In this document: one piece after another, positions 22,016 through 29,535 of the stretch
How the letters are laid out: every line of letters starts with the position of its first letter
How positions within the stretch are numbered: the first letter of the stretch is position 1
Assembly (NCBI GenBank): GCA_002413325.1
Contig: DHWT01000187.1
Span: 5,517 to 35,051 of the forward strand
Length of the DNA stretch: 29,535 nt
Source: Chitinophagaceae bacterium UBA5175
GTDB lineage: Bacteria > Bacteroidota > Bacteroidia > Chitinophagales > Chitinophagaceae
Direction: 5' to 3'
Notes under the pieces: generated by a model
Told to the model about the DNA's origin: nothing
The model's input: the letters and a program-made list of their open reading frames with translations, nothing else
Databases searched by the model: none
Made by a program: the position numbers and the translations under genes

Positions 22016-23179
22016 ATGTCGAATATTCTGATCATTGACGATGAAAAGGCGATCCGTAAGACCTTGAGTGAAATCCTTTCTTTTGAAGGGTACAAAATAG
22101 ATGAAGCTGGGGATGGGGAAGAGGGGTTTAGGAAATTCCGGGATAAAGAATACGATGTTATTCTCTGCGACATTAAAATGCCCAAAATGGATGGCATTGA
22201 ATTCCTCGAAAAAGCAAAAGAGGCAAACCCGGATTTACCCATCATTATGATTTCTGGTCATGGTACCATTGAGACTGCTGTTGAAGCCGTCAAGAAAGGG
22301 GCGTATGATTATATTTCAAAGCCGCCGGACCTCAACCGCCTGCTTATAACCATACGCAATGCCATGGATAAAACTTCGCTGGTGGCGGAAACCAAGGTGT
22401 TGAAACGTAAAGTGAGTAAGGTACAGGACATGATTGGTGAATCCGCGCCCATTCAGAAGATCCGGGAGACGATCGAAAAGGTGGCGCCCACGGATGCACG
22501 TATTCTAATAACCGGTGAAAATGGCGTCGGAAAGGAACTGGTGGCCCGCTGGATACATGAAAAAAGTAACCGTTCTTCGGGACCCCTCATTGAAGTGAAT
22601 TGTGCAGCGATTCCGGGCGAATTGATTGAGAGCGAATTGTTCGGGCATGAGAAAGGTTCATTTACTTCGGCAGTCAAACAAAGAATCGGGAAATTTGAAC
22701 AGGCAAATACAGGGACGCTTTTCCTGGATGAAATCGGTGATATGAGTCCCAATGCCCAGGCTAAAGTGCTACGTGCCCTGCAGGAAGGCAAGATCACCCG
22801 GGTGGGAGGAGACAAAGACATTAATGTGGATGTGCGTGTGATTGCAGCAACCAATAAGGATTTGCTTAAAGAAGTGGATGAAAAAAATTTCAGGCTGGAC
22901 CTGTATCACCGTCTCAGCGTGATTATTATCCATGTTCCTTCTTTAAATGAAAGGAAAGACGATATACCCCTGCTGATCGATAAATTCCTCCAGGATATCT
23001 GTAACGAATACGGAATTGCCCGTAAAGGAATTGATGAGGAAGCCATACAGGCTTTGCAGGAATATAACTGGACCGGTAATATCCGCGAACTGCGCAATGT
23101 AGTAGAGCGGTTAATCATCCTTTCTTCCAAATCCATCAGCCGCGAAGACGTCGCCAATTATGTTCTTCCTAAAAAATAG
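22016..23179 (+). CDS. NtrC-type response regulator without DNA-binding domain
   Basis: 387 residues: a receiver domain (1-120; acidic pair Asp8/Asp9, phosphoacceptor Asp52 in LCDIKMPKMDG, Lys102) and a sigma-54-activator AAA+ domain (about 140-370). Walker A is GENGVGKE (167-174), Walker B TLFLDEI (234-240), and arginine-finger candidates lie in NFRLDLYHRL (291-300). Two oddities: the sigma-54-contacting loop reads GSFTSA (214-219) instead of GAFTGA, and the protein ends about 15 residues after the AAA+ domain, with no Fis-type helix-turn-helix. It may act from solution or by protein contacts. No histidine kinase gene is adjacent. It is divergent from the small membrane-protein gene; lepB follows 110 bp downstream. 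Confidence 0.93.
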   Translation: MSNILIIDDEKAIRKTLSEILSFEGYKIDEAGDGEEGFRKFRDKEYDVILCDIKMPKMDGIEFLEKAKEANPDLPIIMISGHGTIETAVEAVKKGAYDYISKPPDLNRLLITIRNAMDKTSLVAETKVLKRKVSKVQDMIGESAPIQKIRETIEKVAPTDARILITGENGVGKELVARWIHEKSNRSSGPLIEVNCAAIPGELIESELFGHEKGSFTSAVKQRIGKFEQANTGTLFLDEIGDMSPNAQAKVLRALQEGKITRVGGDKDINVDVRVIAATNKDLLKEVDEKNFRLDLYHRLSVIIIHVPSLNERKDDIPLLIDKFLQDICNEYGIARKGIDEEAIQALQEYNWTGNIRELRNVVERLIILSSKSISREDVANYVLPKK

Positions 23180-23289
23180 ACTTTATAAAAATTGCATAAA
23201 TGTGCCAAACGGTTCACCGGATCCATTCAGCTTCAGTATTTTGACAGCTGATAATCGTGTAATTTTTGGCCAAATCTAAAATTGCTTAC

Positions 23290-24822
23290 ATGACAGCCCA
23301 TCAGATCCTGGTTCTTATAATAATATCCCTGGTTTTATTCATCCTGCCTGCTTTTGGCTTGTATTTCATGTTCAAAAAAGCAGGAGTCCCGGCATGGAAA
23401 GGACTGGTGCCCGTGCTCAACAGTTATGAAATGCTGCGGTTGAGCAAAAGACCGGTTTATTTGTTTTTTATTCAATTTATTCCGGTGGTTGGCTGGTTCC
23501 TGACACTGGCCATTTGTGTTGAATTTGTAAAAACCTTCGGCCGGTTCAGGTTTTATGAGCATGCGCTGACCGTCTGTTCGGGCGGCCTGTATTTTTTATA
23601 TGTCGGGCTGAATAAAAAAGACCGGTTCATAGGGGCGGATGCTTCAAAAAAATATAAAAAATCAGCTGCGCGCGAGTGGGTAGATGCGGGCATTTTCGCT
23701 GTCGTGGCCGCCACGCTGATCCGTACATTTGTTTTCGAAGCCTACGTGATCCCGACGCCATCAATGGAAAAAACGCTGCTGGTAAATGATTTTCTTTTTG
23801 TCAGTAAGTTCAGTTATGGTCCGCGCATTCCCAATACACCCATCGCCATGCCCTTTGTGCATCATACCATGCCCGTCTTCGATATGAAGTCGTATGTGGA
23901 ATGGATTCATATCCCATATACACGCTGGTTTCCCGCCCCGGTAAAAAGAAATGATGTGGTCGTATTTAATTTCCCTGCCGGTGATACGGTCATCAATAAA
24001 GAAGGATACCAGTCCGAGCAGCCATATTATGACGTGGCGCGCATGCTCGGAAACGGAGATATTAATGTGGGCCGCCAGGTTATATTCAATGACCCGGATC
24101 AGTACCCGCTGATCGTGCGGCCGGTTGACAAGCAGGAAAACTATATCAAACGTTGTGTGGGTGTGGCCGGGGATACCCTGCAGATCAAAAACCAGATCGT
24201 ATTTATAAATGGGCGGGAAACGAAACTGCCTGATTATTCAGAAACAAATTATATTGTCACTACCGGGGGGCAACAACTGGATGAAACGGTAATGCATGAT
24301 GAATATGATATTGATATCAACAATGGGGAGGAGTTTCAACAGACCGGAGTTCCAAACCGGTATGCCATGCTGCTCACCGCCATTGCACGCGATAAAATGA
24401 TTAAAAGCGGGCTGGCAAAAAACATTACACCCTACCTCGACAGCAGCAGGCAGGTGTATCCGTATGATCCGCAGTATAACTGGACCAAGGATAATTATGG
24501 TCCTTTCTGGATCCCGAAAAAAGGAGCCACCCTCACCCTCAATACATTCAATTATCCTTTTTATGAAAGGGCGATCCGGGATTATGAAAAGAATAAACTG
24601 GAAATACAGAATGGAAAAATATTTATCAACGGCAGGGAATCCAACAGTTATACTTTCAAGATGGATTATTACTGGATGATGGGGGATAACCGGCACCAGA
24701 GCCAGGACAGCCGTTATTGGGGATTTGTACCCGAAGATCATGTGGTTGGGGAAGCCTGGATGATCTGGATGAGCTGGAAAAACGGGGTTCGCTGGAGCCG
24801 CCTGTTTAAGAAAATCAAATAA
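23290..24822 (+). CDS. lepB: Signal peptidase I, large Bacteroidota form
   Basis: Removes signal peptides from exported proteins at the inner membrane. 510 residues from ATG 23290. The frame also allows TTG 23266, but a TTG-N16-TAATTTTTG promoter-like sequence runs across that point. N-terminal region with about three hydrophobic segments (to ~110, DUF5684-like), then the peptidase S26 domain: a membrane segment, catalytic Ser158 in PTPSMEKTL, Lys287 in ENYIKRCVGVAGD, and MMGDNRHQSQDSRYWG near the C-terminus. About 130 residues separate the Ser and Lys boxes and another long insertion precedes the DNR box, making it about twice the length of many LepB proteins; this is common in Bacteroidota. 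cdd follows after 16 bp and is probably co-transcribed. Confidence 0.93.
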   Translation: MTAHQILVLIIISLVLFILPAFGLYFMFKKAGVPAWKGLVPVLNSYEMLRLSKRPVYLFFIQFIPVVGWFLTLAICVEFVKTFGRFRFYEHALTVCSGGLYFLYVGLNKKDRFIGADASKKYKKSAAREWVDAGIFAVVAATLIRTFVFEAYVIPTPSMEKTLLVNDFLFVSKFSYGPRIPNTPIAMPFVHHTMPVFDMKSYVEWIHIPYTRWFPAPVKRNDVVVFNFPAGDTVINKEGYQSEQPYYDVARMLGNGDINVGRQVIFNDPDQYPLIVRPVDKQENYIKRCVGVAGDTLQIKNQIVFINGRETKLPDYSETNYIVTTGGQQLDETVMHDEYDIDINNGEEFQQTGVPNRYAMLLTAIARDKMIKSGLAKNITPYLDSSRQVYPYDPQYNWTKDNYGPFWIPKKGATLTLNTFNYPFYERAIRDYEKNKLEIQNGKIFINGRESNSYTFKMDYYWMMGDNRHQSQDSRYWGFVPEDHVVGEAWMIWMSWKNGVRWSRLFKKIK

Positions 24823-24838
24823 TCTGTTTTCGTCCCGC

Positions 24839-25330
24839 ATGAAGCAAACCCATATAAATATTCCGTTCCAGATTTTCCCGGATTTAAAATCACTTGATGC
24901 CGCCGATGCCCAACTGATGGAGGCTGCGCGTGTGGCTACAGGCCATGCGTATGCGCCTTATTCAAAATTCAGTGTAGGCGCAGCGATCCGCCTTGAAAAC
25001 GGGAGCATCCTGACCGGCTCCAACCAGGAAAACGCAAGTTTTCCTGCCGGTATATGTGCCGAACGGGTGACCCTGTCGGCTGCTTCTGCAACTTTTCCCG
25101 GAATTGCCGTCACGTCCATGGCCCTGACCTATATCAATGTGTCCGGCACCGGCAACCGGCCAATCAGTCCCTGCGGAATCTGCAGGCAAACGCTGGCAGA
25201 ATATGAGCAACGTTTTGGACGGTCCATACGTCTTATACTCGGTGGGTTCTCCGGTGAAATATTTTTGATCAGCCGGGCAACGGATCTGCTTCCATTTGCG
25301 TTTAGTAGCCAGGAATTAAAACAACTTTAA
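24839..25330 (+). CDS. cdd: Cytidine deaminase
   Basis: 163 residues; deaminates cytidine and deoxycytidine in pyrimidine salvage. Zinc-site motifs: Cys73 with catalytic Glu75 in GICAERV, and Cys112/Cys115 in PCGICRQ, the three-Cys pattern of the small tetrameric (B. subtilis-like) type. YAPYSKFSVGAAI near residue 40 and NQENASFP (substrate-binding Asn/Glu) are also typical. The N-terminal ~20 residues are longer than in many homologues. Likely an operon with lepB. Confidence 0.95.
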   Translation: MKQTHINIPFQIFPDLKSLDAADAQLMEAARVATGHAYAPYSKFSVGAAIRLENGSILTGSNQENASFPAGICAERVTLSAASATFPGIAVTSMALTYINVSGTGNRPISPCGICRQTLAEYEQRFGRSIRLILGGFSGEIFLISRATDLLPFAFSSQELKQL

Positions 25331-25356
25331 ATTTTTGTCTTAATATTGCACCCGTT

Positions 25357-25854
25357 ATGAAAAAATTATCATTTGTTTTAGCGGTTATTGCCCTGATAAG
25401 TTATTACTCCTGCGCCAAATCCACACCGAATTACCCGTCCTGTACCAACGCACCGGTCACTGCAGATTCTGCGACTCTGATTCATTTTGCCAATGATTCA
25501 ATTCATTTTTATCCGGATTCAATTCCGCTTTCTTATGACAGTTCCGGATTATATTATCATATTGTGGATTCCGGATCTTCTGTTAAACCGGTTTTTTCAT
25601 CGACAGTCACCGTAAGCTATATTGCGAAATTGATGAATAACCAGATTTTTGATTCTGCTTCCAATACAAATCTGAACGGGACCGGTTTATATAATCTCAT
25701 CCTCGGCTGGCGCCTCGGCTTACCTAAAATCGGTATTGGAGGCCGGATTCAGCTGTTTATTCCTTCAGCCCTTGCCTGGGGATGTACCGGCTATGGTCCT
25801 GTGCCTGCCGATGCACCGGTGTATTTTGATGTTACATTGCTTGGAGTGTATTAG
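25357..25854 (+). CDS. FKBP-type peptidyl-prolyl isomerase-like lipoprotein
   Basis: 165 residues. Lipoprotein signal with lipobox-like YYSC (Cys19). The C-terminal ~95 residues read as an FKBP fold: GLYYHIVDSGS, STVTVSYIAKLMNNQIFDSA, the IPSALAWGCTGYGPVPADAPVYFDVTLLGVY ending. It probably assists folding in the periplasm, as do Mip/FkpA-type proteins. The usual active-site Asp of VFDS is kept in IFDSA, but the segment after it (SNTNLNGTGLYNLILGW) is divergent, so activity is uncertain. It starts 26 bp after cdd. Confidence 0.85.
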   Translation: MKKLSFVLAVIALISYYSCAKSTPNYPSCTNAPVTADSATLIHFANDSIHFYPDSIPLSYDSSGLYYHIVDSGSSVKPVFSSTVTVSYIAKLMNNQIFDSASNTNLNGTGLYNLILGWRLGLPKIGIGGRIQLFIPSALAWGCTGYGPVPADAPVYFDVTLLGVY

Positions 25855-25890
25855 TTTTTCCTAACTTACGTTTCTAAAAATTAAAAATTT

Positions 25891-26298
25891 ATGAAACGTA
25901 CGGCCACCGTAATCTGGAAAGGATCCGGAAAAGATGGAACAGGAACACTGACTACGCAAAGCACTGCAGTAAAAAATGCCCAGTACTCTTATAAATCCCG
26001 GTTTGAAAACGGGGTAGGAACCAATCCTGAAGAGCTGATCGCTGCAGCGCACGCCGGCTGTTTTGCTATGAAGCTGAGTTTTGTTTTGCAGGCACTGGGC
26101 ATTACCCCTGAGAGTCTGGATGTTCAGGGAGAAATTACCCTTGATGGCACGATTACCGAGTCCCACCTTATTCTAAAAGCAAAGATTCCAGGTATTACCG
26201 AAGAGCAGTTCAAAGCAGCTGCTGAAGATGCCAAGCTAAACTGCCCTGTCAGTAAAGTTCTCAATACGAAAATTACACTGGACGCATCCCTGGTATAA
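25891..26298 (+). CDS. OsmC-family peroxiredoxin
   Basis: 135 residues, full length for the OsmC/Ohr superfamily, which reduces organic hydroperoxides with a reactive thiol. Peroxidatic Cys57 in AAAHAGCFAMKLS and resolving Cys118 in KLNCPVSK; Arg37 (SRFENG) and Glu47/Glu48 (NPEEL) are in the positions of the conserved Arg and Glu. The motif set fits OsmC more than Ohr. Cytoplasmic. It lies 14 bp upstream of the first oxidoreductase gene on the same strand. Confidence 0.93.
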   Translation: MKRTATVIWKGSGKDGTGTLTTQSTAVKNAQYSYKSRFENGVGTNPEELIAAAHAGCFAMKLSFVLQALGITPESLDVQGEITLDGTITESHLILKAKIPGITEEQFKAAAEDAKLNCPVSKVLNTKITLDASLV

Positions 26299-26312
26299 AA
26301 TAAAATAACAAC

Positions 26313-27737
26313 ATGGCTAAAAACAAATCCTCTGTTTCGAGGAGAGACTTCCTGCGGAATACTTCTCTGGCGGCCGGCGGAATCATGATCCTGCCCCGTC
26401 ATGTACTGGGTCGCGGATTCACGGCACCCAGCGATAAATTAAATATTGCCTGCGTGGGTATAGGAGGCAGGGCAGAAACAACCATTCCCCAGGCCTATAA
26501 CAACGGGTCTGATCATATCGCAGCCCTTTGTGATGTGGACGACCGTATGGCAGTGAGCGCCCGCACTAAATGGCCCAACGCGCACTATTATAAGGATTAC
26601 CGTGTGATGCTGGAAAAGGAAGGCAAAAATATTGACGCGGTAATGGTCACCACTCCGGATCATATGCACGCACCCATAGCGATGGCAGCCATGGAGCAGG
26701 GTAAACATGTGTATGTTGAAAAGCCGCTGACACATGATATTTATGAGGCCCGGATGCTTACGGAAGCAGCAAAAAAATACAAGGTCGTAACCCAGATGGG
26801 AAACCAGGGGAGCAGCGGAGATGATATCCGGCTTATTGAAACCTGGCTGCAGGATGGTTTACTGGGAGATGTGCACACGGTGCATGTGTGGACCAACCGG
26901 CCCACCTGGCCGCAGGGCATTCCAACGCCCACCGGTCAGTTTGATATTCCTAAAGAACTCGACTGGAATCTGTGGCTGGGTACTGCCCCGTTCCGGGAAT
27001 TTAATCCGGCCTACCTGCCAGCGATCTGGCGGGGCTGGGTGGATTTCGGATCCGGTTCCCTGGGAGACATGGGTTGTCATTTTATTGATTCGCCTTATTT
27101 TGCATTGAAACTGGGTTACCCGGTTTCTGTCGAGACCAGTATAGGCTCTGTTTACAAAGGATATTTCCAGGAAGTAATCAATACGGATGGATTTCCTCCG
27201 TCGGCAAAATCATATATTCAATTTCCGCAAAGGGGATCCCTGGTTCCTGTTAAAATGGTGTGGTACGACGGTGGAATCAAACCAGAAAGGCCGGAAGAGC
27301 TTTTACCGGATGAACCCATGGGTGATGAAAGTGGCGGCATGATATTCGAAGGAACGAAGGGAAAACTGATGGCCGGGATCTGGGGCAAAAATGCAACGCT
27401 GCTGCCGACCAGCCGAATGAAAGATACCGTTTTGTCAAAATCGAAATTTCCCCTGGTGGAAGGGGGGGCAGAAGGTCACCAGCAACAGTGGGTTAAGGCC
27501 TGCAAAAAGGGATATGGTGCTTATACCAGTTCGGATTTTGCCATCGCCGGTCCGCTGACCGAAACCGTACTGATGGGAAACCTGGCTGTACGGAGTTACC
27601 AATACAGCGAAACCAACAGCAAGGGTCAGAAAATATTCCCCGGCCGCAAAAAATTACTCTGGGATGGTGAAAAAATGGAGGTTTCCAATTTTGCACCTGC
27701 CAATCAGTTTGTAAAAAGAAACTACCGGTCTTATTAG
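26313..27737 (+). CDS. Gfo/Idh/MocA family oxidoreductase, Tat-exported
   Basis: 474 residues. Twin-arginine signal SRRDFLRNTSLAAGG (residues 9-23), so exported folded with its nucleotide cofactor. The Rossmann part begins LNIACVGIGGRAE (44-55), with CDVDDR (73-78) as the end of strand 2; the catalytic-lysine motif is EKPLTHD (Lys137). The C-terminal alpha/beta sandwich contains GDMGCHFIDSPYFALKLGYP. Members oxidise or reduce sugars and inositols, some through hydrolytic NAD-dependent steps on glycosides; the substrate here is unknown. It is paralogous to the next gene: the two share HVLGRGFxAPSDKL, KPLTHDIYEARMLTEAAK, VVTQMGNQG and the end PGRKKLxWD...ANQFVKR. Confidence 0.93.
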   Translation: MAKNKSSVSRRDFLRNTSLAAGGIMILPRHVLGRGFTAPSDKLNIACVGIGGRAETTIPQAYNNGSDHIAALCDVDDRMAVSARTKWPNAHYYKDYRVMLEKEGKNIDAVMVTTPDHMHAPIAMAAMEQGKHVYVEKPLTHDIYEARMLTEAAKKYKVVTQMGNQGSSGDDIRLIETWLQDGLLGDVHTVHVWTNRPTWPQGIPTPTGQFDIPKELDWNLWLGTAPFREFNPAYLPAIWRGWVDFGSGSLGDMGCHFIDSPYFALKLGYPVSVETSIGSVYKGYFQEVINTDGFPPSAKSYIQFPQRGSLVPVKMVWYDGGIKPERPEELLPDEPMGDESGGMIFEGTKGKLMAGIWGKNATLLPTSRMKDTVLSKSKFPLVEGGAEGHQQQWVKACKKGYGAYTSSDFAIAGPLTETVLMGNLAVRSYQYSETNSKGQKIFPGRKKLLWDGEKMEVSNFAPANQFVKRNYRSY

Positions 27738-27740
27738 TCT

Positions 27741-27837
27741 AAAGCTTAAGGCCTGAAGCCTGAAAGCTGAAGCCTGACTGTGTTTTTGGAAATTCAAATT
27801 TAGAATATTCCATAACTCATAACTCATAACTCATAAC
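27741..27837. repeat. Short tandem repeats between the two oxidoreductase genes
   Basis: 27741-27780 contains loosely repeated GCCTGAAG-type words, and 27811-27837 is CATAACT repeated three times plus CATAAC. The repeats are too short and irregular for a CRISPR array; they look like slippage-generated intergenic sequence. Confidence 0.7.
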
Positions 27838-27867
27838 GGTCATCCGTCATTGAATCAATTGTCAATA

Positions 27868-29295
27868 ATGAAATTAAAAGAAAACAAATCCAGAAGGGAT
27901 TTTCTGAAATCCACTTCAATGGCTGCAGCTGGTTTTTTTATTGTGCCCAGGCATGTGCTGGGGCGGGGTTTCGTTGCACCGAGTGATAAACTCACCATTG
28001 CGGGTATAGGTGCCGGCGGGAAAGGAGAGAGTGATTTATTTGAATTCTCAAAAAGCCCCAATGCCAATATTGCCTATCTCTGCGATGTGGATGACCGGCA
28101 GATAAAAAAATCCTTAAGCCGTTTTCCCAAGGCAAAAAGATATTACGACTTCCGGGAGATGCTGGAAAAGGAGCATAAGTCCATAGATGCGGTTTCGGTG
28201 TCCATTCCGGATAATTGTCATGCGGTAGCAGCCATTGCGGCCATGCAACTTGGGAAACATGTTTACGTACAAAAACCTCTGACGCATGATATCTATGAAG
28301 CCCGGATGCTGACGGAAGCTGCCAAACGGTATAAAGTGGTTACGCAGATGGGGAACCAGGGCGCTTCCGGAGACGGCGTGCGTACGATGCAGGAATGGTA
28401 TCAGGCGGGCATCATCGGAGATGCCACGGAAATCCAGGTTTGGACCAACCGCCCCGTATGGCCGCAGGGAACGGGAACACCCCAAAGCAACGACCCCATT
28501 CCGGATGAGCTCAAATGGGATCTCTGGCTGGGACCGGCAAAGGAAGAGCCTTATCATAAAGAATATGTACCCTTCAGCTGGCGGGGCTTCTGGGCCTTTG
28601 GAACAGGCGCACTGGGCGATATGGGTTGTCACCTGATAGATCCTGCATTTAAAACGGTAGGCCTGGGATATCCTTCTGAAGTGGAATGCAGTCAGGTGGC
28701 ATTATTTGAAAAAATGTGGACGCCGGATTATTTTCCAGAAAGCTGTCCGGCGGCTTCTTCCGTCATCCTGAAATTTCCGGGTAAGGACGGGAAACCGGAT
28801 GTGAAAATGCATTGGATGGATGGTGGTATCATTCCGGAAAGACCGGAAGAACTGGGCGCTGACGAACAGTTCGGCGATAATGGTGGCGGAGGAGTGCTGA
28901 TTATCGGCACCAAGGGGAAAATCATGTGCGGGACCTATGGGAGTGACCCCAAACTACTACCGACTTCCCGGACAAAAGAAGTGAATGTTCCGCAAACGCT
29001 GGCACGCGTACCGGAAGGTCATTATGTGCAATGGGTAAACGCCTGCCTGGCTGGTTACGGACGAAATGAAGTAAGTTCTCCTTTTGAATATGCAGGCCCT
29101 TTAACTGAAACCATCCTGATGGGTAACCTGGCACTCAGGACCTGGAATATCAAAGTTGAAAAAACAGTGAACGGAAGGGTTCAGAGATCATTCCCCGGAA
29201 GAAAAAAACTGATGTGGGACGCTGCCAATATGAAGATCACCAATTTTGATGAAGCCAATCAGTTTGTAAAAAGAGAATACAGGAAGGGATGGTAA
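27868..29295 (+). CDS. Gfo/Idh/MocA family oxidoreductase, Tat-exported (second paralogue)
   Basis: 475 residues from ATG 27868 (MKLKENKSRRDFLK); an in-frame TTG 18 bases earlier is less likely. Tat signal SRRDFLKSTSMAAAG. Rossmann motif LTIAGIGAGGKGE (42-54) and CDVDDR (72-77). The lysine motif is QKPLTHD (Lys136), with Gln in place of the more usual Glu found in the neighbour, which may alter the charge next to the catalytic lysine. The C-terminal domain keeps GDMGCHLIDPAFKTVGLGYP. It probably arose by duplication of the preceding gene, and the two may act on related sugars in the periplasm. It ends in convergence with the MscS-like gene, with a perfect inverted repeat between. Confidence 0.93.
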   Translation: MKLKENKSRRDFLKSTSMAAAGFFIVPRHVLGRGFVAPSDKLTIAGIGAGGKGESDLFEFSKSPNANIAYLCDVDDRQIKKSLSRFPKAKRYYDFREMLEKEHKSIDAVSVSIPDNCHAVAAIAAMQLGKHVYVQKPLTHDIYEARMLTEAAKRYKVVTQMGNQGASGDGVRTMQEWYQAGIIGDATEIQVWTNRPVWPQGTGTPQSNDPIPDELKWDLWLGPAKEEPYHKEYVPFSWRGFWAFGTGALGDMGCHLIDPAFKTVGLGYPSEVECSQVALFEKMWTPDYFPESCPAASSVILKFPGKDGKPDVKMHWMDGGIIPERPEELGADEQFGDNGGGGVLIIGTKGKIMCGTYGSDPKLLPTSRTKEVNVPQTLARVPEGHYVQWVNACLAGYGRNEVSSPFEYAGPLTETILMGNLALRTWNIKVEKTVNGRVQRSFPGRKKLMWDAANMKITNFDEANQFVKREYRKGW

Positions 29296-29298
29296 AGC

Positions 29299-29363
29299 AA
29301 TTTGGAAATTTGAAAATTATAATCCTGTTATACAAAGAGGTGAGATTTTCAAATTTCCAAATT
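29299..29363. terminator. Perfect 19-bp inverted repeat between convergent genes
   Basis: AATTTGGAAATTTGAAAAT (29299-29317) is perfectly complementary to 29345-29363, with a 27-nt loop. It fills the space between two convergent stop codons (29295 and 29366), so it may act as a bidirectional terminator or mRNA-stabilising hairpin, although the stem is AT-rich. Confidence 0.55.
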
Positions 29364-29365
29364 AT

Positions 29366-29535
29366 TTAAATAATCACAATAGCATTTTTCAAAAATGCAT
29401 CCATGATTTCGAGCATGAGCTCATTGCGTATGGTGCCTGTATCCGACATATCGGGTACCCAGAATTTAACTTCATAATTGACGGCATTATTTGCAAAATT
29501 GTCAACGGTTACGGCGGGTTTGGGATCCCGCATGT
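29366..29535 (-). CDS. MscS-type mechanosensitive channel, 3' end only
   Basis: Partial; about 55 C-terminal residues are visible and the start is beyond the right edge. The sequence (PAVTVDNFANNAVNYEVKFWVP, then IRNELMLEIMDAFLKNAIVII and stop) resembles the C-terminal alpha/beta domain of small-conductance mechanosensitive channels, which carry a strand of this kind and a final helix. The usual IPFPQ end is missing; the protein stops just before it. The call rests on a short fragment. Confidence 0.6.
   Translation of the reverse strand, partial: MRDPKPAVTVDNFANNAVNYEVKFWVPDMSDTGTIRNELMLEIMDAFLKNAIVII

Noticed and set aside
24238..24840. 200-residue open frame on the minus strand
   Set aside because: Antisense shadow of lepB; no start context or family features.
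27811..27837. CRISPR array
   Set aside because: The 7-bp units are directly joined with no spacers.

Overview
The window looks like a chromosomal segment from a member of the Bacteroidota, most likely Chitinophagaceae or a close relative. Pointers are: the sdhCAB order with a fused-type cytochrome b subunit, a DUF4270 lipoprotein, a DUF4907 protein, a ~500-residue LepB, tandem Tat-exported Gfo/Idh/MocA oxidoreductases, and several matches to the Bacteroidota promoter consensus (TTG, 18-20 bp, TAnnTTTG). Assignment is from recognised families only; no search was run.

Layout. (1) 1-470 is the 5' part of a lipoprotein esterase gene. (2) 1037-1110 is a tRNA-Pro(CGG) gene. A ~3-kb mini integrative element has inserted into it, bounded by perfect 42-bp direct repeats (1071-1112 and 4052-4093). 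The element carries a tyrosine integrase and two membrane-associated proteins of unknown function. (3) 4299-6950 holds a secreted unknown protein, smpB and accD. (4) 7042-10688 is sdhCAB. (5) 10663-14423 holds an ATP-grasp-like protein, a class I glutamine amidotransferase and, divergent from them, a sedolisin (S53) peptidase. (6) 14427-18709 is a divergent envelope cluster: an outer-membrane barrel-like protein and a DUF4270 lipoprotein to the left, a Kelch-repeat lipoprotein and a DUF4907 protein to the right. (7) 19272-21615 holds pdhB and a GH29 alpha-L-fucosidase. (8) 21669-25330 holds a 45-residue membrane protein, an HTH-less sigma-54-type response regulator, lepB and cdd. (9) 25357-29295 holds an FKBP-like lipoprotein, an OsmC protein and two paralogous Gfo/Idh/MocA oxidoreductases. 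The window ends in the 3' end of a probable MscS channel gene.

The most interesting region is the mini-element. The repeat begins at the 3' edge of the tRNA anticodon loop and covers the 5' half of the tRNA, so the element supplies the 5' half of the intact gene and separates it from its original upstream DNA. A consensus-matching promoter inside the element (1204-1233, minus strand) points at the tRNA. A weaker promoter-like sequence (4183-4211, minus) sits behind the stranded tRNA fragment with a nearly identical predicted leader length. This suggests that the element replaced the promoter of a tRNA gene. Other points of note are a sigma-54 activator with a GSFTSA loop and no DNA-binding domain, a possible AUU start coupled to an upstream stop codon, and an unstudied ATP-grasp/amidotransferase/sedolisin neighbourhood.
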